Source: Desulfobacter postgatei 2ac9 (GTDB taxonomy: Bacteria; Desulfobacterota; Desulfobacteria; Desulfobacterales; Desulfobacteraceae). From it: a stretch of 64,000 bases of DNA. The stretch is taken from NCBI RefSeq assembly GCF_000233695.2, contig NZ_CM001488.1, positions 3,815,093 through 3,879,092 on the forward strand, given 5' to 3'. Of this stretch, positions 61,546 through 64,000 are shown piece after piece. The notes below the pieces were generated by a model. That model saw nothing but the letters and a program-made list of their open reading frames with translations. It had not been told where the DNA came from and ran no database searches. How positions within the stretch are numbered: the first letter of the stretch is position 1; every line of letters begins with the position of its first letter. The translations under genes were made by a program, and so were the position numbers.

Positions 61546-64000
61546 GTGCTTAATAGAATACTGACCACCCGTCTGCCCCTGCTGGCATATCATCCCCCAA
61601 AAACATATGACCTCGATTTCTTTAAAAATATCTGGCTGGCCGGTGCCATGCCTGTTCTCGATACTGAATTTATAGGCATGTCAAAGCTTTCTGATCTGAT
61701 CGGGCAGCTTAAAAATCAAAATCTGCGCCACGGTATCCGTATTTATGCGGAGGATGAAGAGATATGGGATTATTTTGAACAGCACCCGGCAGATCTGCCT
61801 GAATGTGTCATTGTTGCCTACCATAACCCGGATTCACTCATCAAAAGACAAGCCGTAAGCGCTGAGATTTTGATGATGGAAATTTATGAATCCGGACTTG
61901 AAACCATCCTAAAAGGCATCAATCCCCATGGGATTATTTTAAAAGGCAGGGAAGCCGGCGGCAGAACCTCTTCCGCGTCAAGCTTCATGCTCAGCCAGTA
62001 TTATGGCCAAAAAAGCGACTTGCCATACTTTGTCCACGGCGGCGTAGGGTTCCACACGGCACCGGGATTTTTTGCCGCAGGGGCTGCAGGCCTGGTTCTG
62101 GATGACCAGCTCTATCTGGCCGAAGACGCACCGGTTTCCGAGGCGTTTAAAGCGGTTCTTAAAAAAATGGAAGAGACCGACACCGTCGTTTTAGACGGCG
62201 GCGGCAATACACAACACCGGGTATTTGCCAAACCCGGGACAAAAATTGTCCAGGAGCTGATTAAAAAAATCAGCATTAAAAAAGCAGAGGGACAGAATCT
62301 GGATTTCATTAAAACTGAAATTGAACAAAACATGGCATCCCTGGACCAGGAGCATGACACCCCCATGCAGTCCCTGTTCTATCTTGGCCAGGACGCCTCC
62401 TTTGCCCGGCACTTTGCAAAGCGCGGCAGCCGGCTGGAACAGATGATCCGTGCCCTGTTTACTTCTGTGGGGGATGCCCTGAATGCTGTGGAGCAATTTG
62501 ATCCCTTAACGGAACATACACCCCTGGCAAAAGCCCATGGCACCCGCTTTCCCATCACCCAGGGGCCCATGGCCAACATTTCCGACAACAAAGAATTTGC
62601 CAAGGCGGTTTACGACAACGGCGGTCTGCCCTTTTTTGCTTTGGGCAGCCTTCCCGTAGAGATTGCAGACCAAATTCTGCCGGAAAAATCAGATGACCTG
62701 CCCATATTTGGCGCCGGCATGATCGGCATCAAAGCTTTTAACCCCACCCTGGATCATCACCTGGAGCTGATCAAAAAAAAGAAAACCCCCTTTGCGCTTT
62801 TTGCCGGCGGCATCCCGTCGCAGATCAATGAATTGGAAGCCTGCGGCACCCGGGCATATCTTCACACCCCCATGCCCGGCGTTCTGAAAAACGCCTTTGA
62901 AAAAGGGACAAGGCGTTTTATCCTGGAAGGCAATGAAGCCGGCGGTCATATCGGCAGCCTGTCCAGTATGGTGCTGTGGGAACTGAGCATTGAAACCCTG
63001 CTGGATTTGCCTTCGGACCAGCGGCCGGATGTAAGCGTCCTGTTTGCCGGGGGCATTATCAGCGCAGCCGGGTCCCATTTCATATCCGCCATGACTGCGC
63101 TTTTGGCAAAGGAAGGGGTAAAGATCGGCATTCAAATAGGCACAGCCTATCTGTTCACAAAGGAGATTGTTGAAACAGGCGCCTTAACATCCGTCTACCA
63201 GCAGGTGGTTCAGGAACATAAACGCACCACCATCATCGGCTCCACCGTGGGGCTTCCCTGTCGCACCGCCGACACGACTTTTGCCGGCCAGATCATGAAA
63301 AATGAGCATTGCCGCCTGGCAGATGACACCATGAACTTAGGCGAACGCAAAAGCGCCTTTGAAAAGGATAATTTAGGTTCACTTCTCATCAGCGCCAAAG
63401 GCAAAACCCCTGATTTCAATCATAAAAACGACGGTCAATGGATTTTGTACACCGAAGAAGAACAACGGTCAAACGGTAATTTCATGACCGGCGAAGGCCT
63501 TGGTTTTTTTGAAACCCAAACCACCATTGCCCGGATCCATGAGGAATTGTTCCTGAAAAAGGATGCGCTGATTGCCAGGCTTGATGCCCTTGAAGTCCTT
63601 TTCTCTGCCGACGGTCAGATCAACGATGAGATTGCCGTAGTGGGGATGGGGTGTGTATTTCCCGACGCCCATGACACAGATGCCTTCTGGCAGAATATCC
63701 TTGATAAAAAATACAGTATTTCCAAGGTACCTGACAATAGATGGGAAGAATCCCTCTACTACGACCCCGATCCAAAGGCCGAAAACAAGTCCTATACACA
63801 GATTGCCGGCCTGGTGAATGATTTTCAATTTGACAGCGAACGGTTCGGGTATACACCGGCCAAGGCATCCAAATTGTCCCGCAGCCAGCAGATGCTTTTG
63901 CATGCCGCTTACCAGGCAGTGGAAAACGCAAAACTTTTAGCCGATGACAACCGGCTTGCAACAAAAATACAGAACCGTACGGCGGTTGTTGTGGCCACAT
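61546..64000 (+). CDS. Multidomain FMN-enoylreductase/ketosynthase (Pfa-like lipid synthase), partial
   Basis: GTG 61546 after aaggagaa opens a frame of 818 codons that runs off the window. Residues 1 to about 320 contain a PfaD/nitronate monooxygenase-like barrel (KGREAGGRTSSASS, FVHGGVGFHTAPGFFAAGAA). A second barrel of the same type follows to about 640 (EGNEAGGHIGSLSSM, LFAGGIISAAGSHFISA, IGTAYLF). From about residue 694 a ketosynthase begins (IAVVGMGCVFPDAHDTDAFW, SRSQQMLLHAAYQAVE). The ketosynthase active site lies outside the window. This order is typical of PUFA/secondary-lipid synthases of deltaproteobacteria. Confidence 0.8.
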   Translation, partial: MLNRILTTRLPLLAYHPPKTYDLDFFKNIWLAGAMPVLDTEFIGMSKLSDLIGQLKNQNLRHGIRIYAEDEEIWDYFEQHPADLPECVIVAYHNPDSLIKRQAVSAEILMMEIYESGLETILKGINPHGIILKGREAGGRTSSASSFMLSQYYGQKSDLPYFVHGGVGFHTAPGFFAAGAAGLVLDDQLYLAEDAPVSEAFKAVLKKMEETDTVVLDGGGNTQHRVFAKPGTKIVQELIKKISIKKAEGQNLDFIKTEIEQNMASLDQEHDTPMQSLFYLGQDASFARHFAKRGSRLEQMIRALFTSVGDALNAVEQFDPLTEHTPLAKAHGTRFPITQGPMANISDNKEFAKAVYDNGGLPFFALGSLPVEIADQILPEKSDDLPIFGAGMIGIKAFNPTLDHHLELIKKKKTPFALFAGGIPSQINELEACGTRAYLHTPMPGVLKNAFEKGTRRFILEGNEAGGHIGSLSSMVLWELSIETLLDLPSDQRPDVSVLFAGGIISAAGSHFISAMTALLAKEGVKIGIQIGTAYLFTKEIVETGALTSVYQQVVQEHKRTTIIGSTVGLPCRTADTTFAGQIMKNEHCRLADDTMNLGERKSAFEKDNLGSLLISAKGKTPDFNHKNDGQWILYTEEEQRSNGNFMTGEGLGFFETQTTIARIHEELFLKKDALIARLDALEVLFSADGQINDEIAVVGMGCVFPDAHDTDAFWQNILDKKYSISKVPDNRWEESLYYDPDPKAENKSYTQIAGLVNDFQFDSERFGYTPAKASKLSRSQQMLLHAAYQAVENAKLLADDNRLATKIQNRTAVVVAT

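Overview
This 64 kb window carries a bacterial chromosome segment that looks like a sulfate-reducing member of the Desulfobacterota, probably Desulfobacterales. This is inferred from gene content: a DVU0772-family protein, a CX4C rubredoxin, NifU/NifS with a BFD-like domain, a TIGR02757 protein, zinc-motif sensor proteins of deltaproteobacterial type and a Pfa-like lipid synthase. No 16S is present, so the placement is not proven.

Layout. 1-951: 3' end of 23S rRNA, 5S rRNA, terminator and tRNA-Ile. 1.1-2.0 kb: remnants of two insertion sequences. 2.1-9.1 kb: a thiamine locus (thiM, thiamine-binding protein, thiE, DUF364, trxC) split by about 3.6 kb of decayed restriction/defence genes (SNF2 tail, mcrC, mcrB-like, AlbA_2 regulator). 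A thi-box-like leader occurs on both sides, and only the last codons of thiM survive at the right-hand copy. 9.1-13.6 kb: an AT-rich stretch with a DDE transposase and an orphan HAMP sensor. 13.6-18.2 kb: hisA of eukaryotic type and an Mla-type lipid transport operon. 18.3-24.3 kb: nucleoside phosphorylase, TRIC channel, prmA and a Cache histidine kinase with a NarL-type regulator. 24.5-28.8 kb: acyl-CoA ligase, a second thiM, a non-canonical Nramp-like transporter and arfB. 29-31.5 kb: a large unrecognised protein bordered by related repeats. 31.7-35.9 kb: a MacAB/Lol-like ABC exporter. 36-38.6 kb: psd, an Lgt-like protein and a small membrane protein. 38.6-43.1 kb: tesB, a periplasmic binding protein, mscS, a decayed REP-type transposase and a dihydroorotate dehydrogenase-like protein.

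43.6-48.8 kb is the best candidate for an undescribed system. It is a tight three-gene set: a single-pass membrane protein, a protein with a degenerate P-loop GTPase-like N-terminus, and an actin/Hsp70-fold ATPase. An adenosine-specific-kinase family gene follows immediately. The ATPase and P-loop pair resembles the SrfB/SrfC logic, but I cannot assign a known family with certainty.

49.3-58.6 kb holds housekeeping and redox genes on both strands (epimerase, rubredoxin-DUF2231 fusion, MBL hydrolase, nifS, nifU, antiporter, proC, rubredoxin). 58.7-64 kb: aroC, a sigma-54 activator and, divergent from it, the first 818 codons of a multidomain FMN-enoylreductase/ketosynthase (PUFA or secondary-lipid synthase type). 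A good sigma-54 promoter and palindromic upstream sites lie between the last two.

A recurrent theme is gene decay by internal deletion. mcrB, mcrC, the AlbA_2 regulator and a UPF0718-type permease all keep both ends but lose their middles. A Mut7-C tail, a response-regulator tail and a SNF2 tail also remain.
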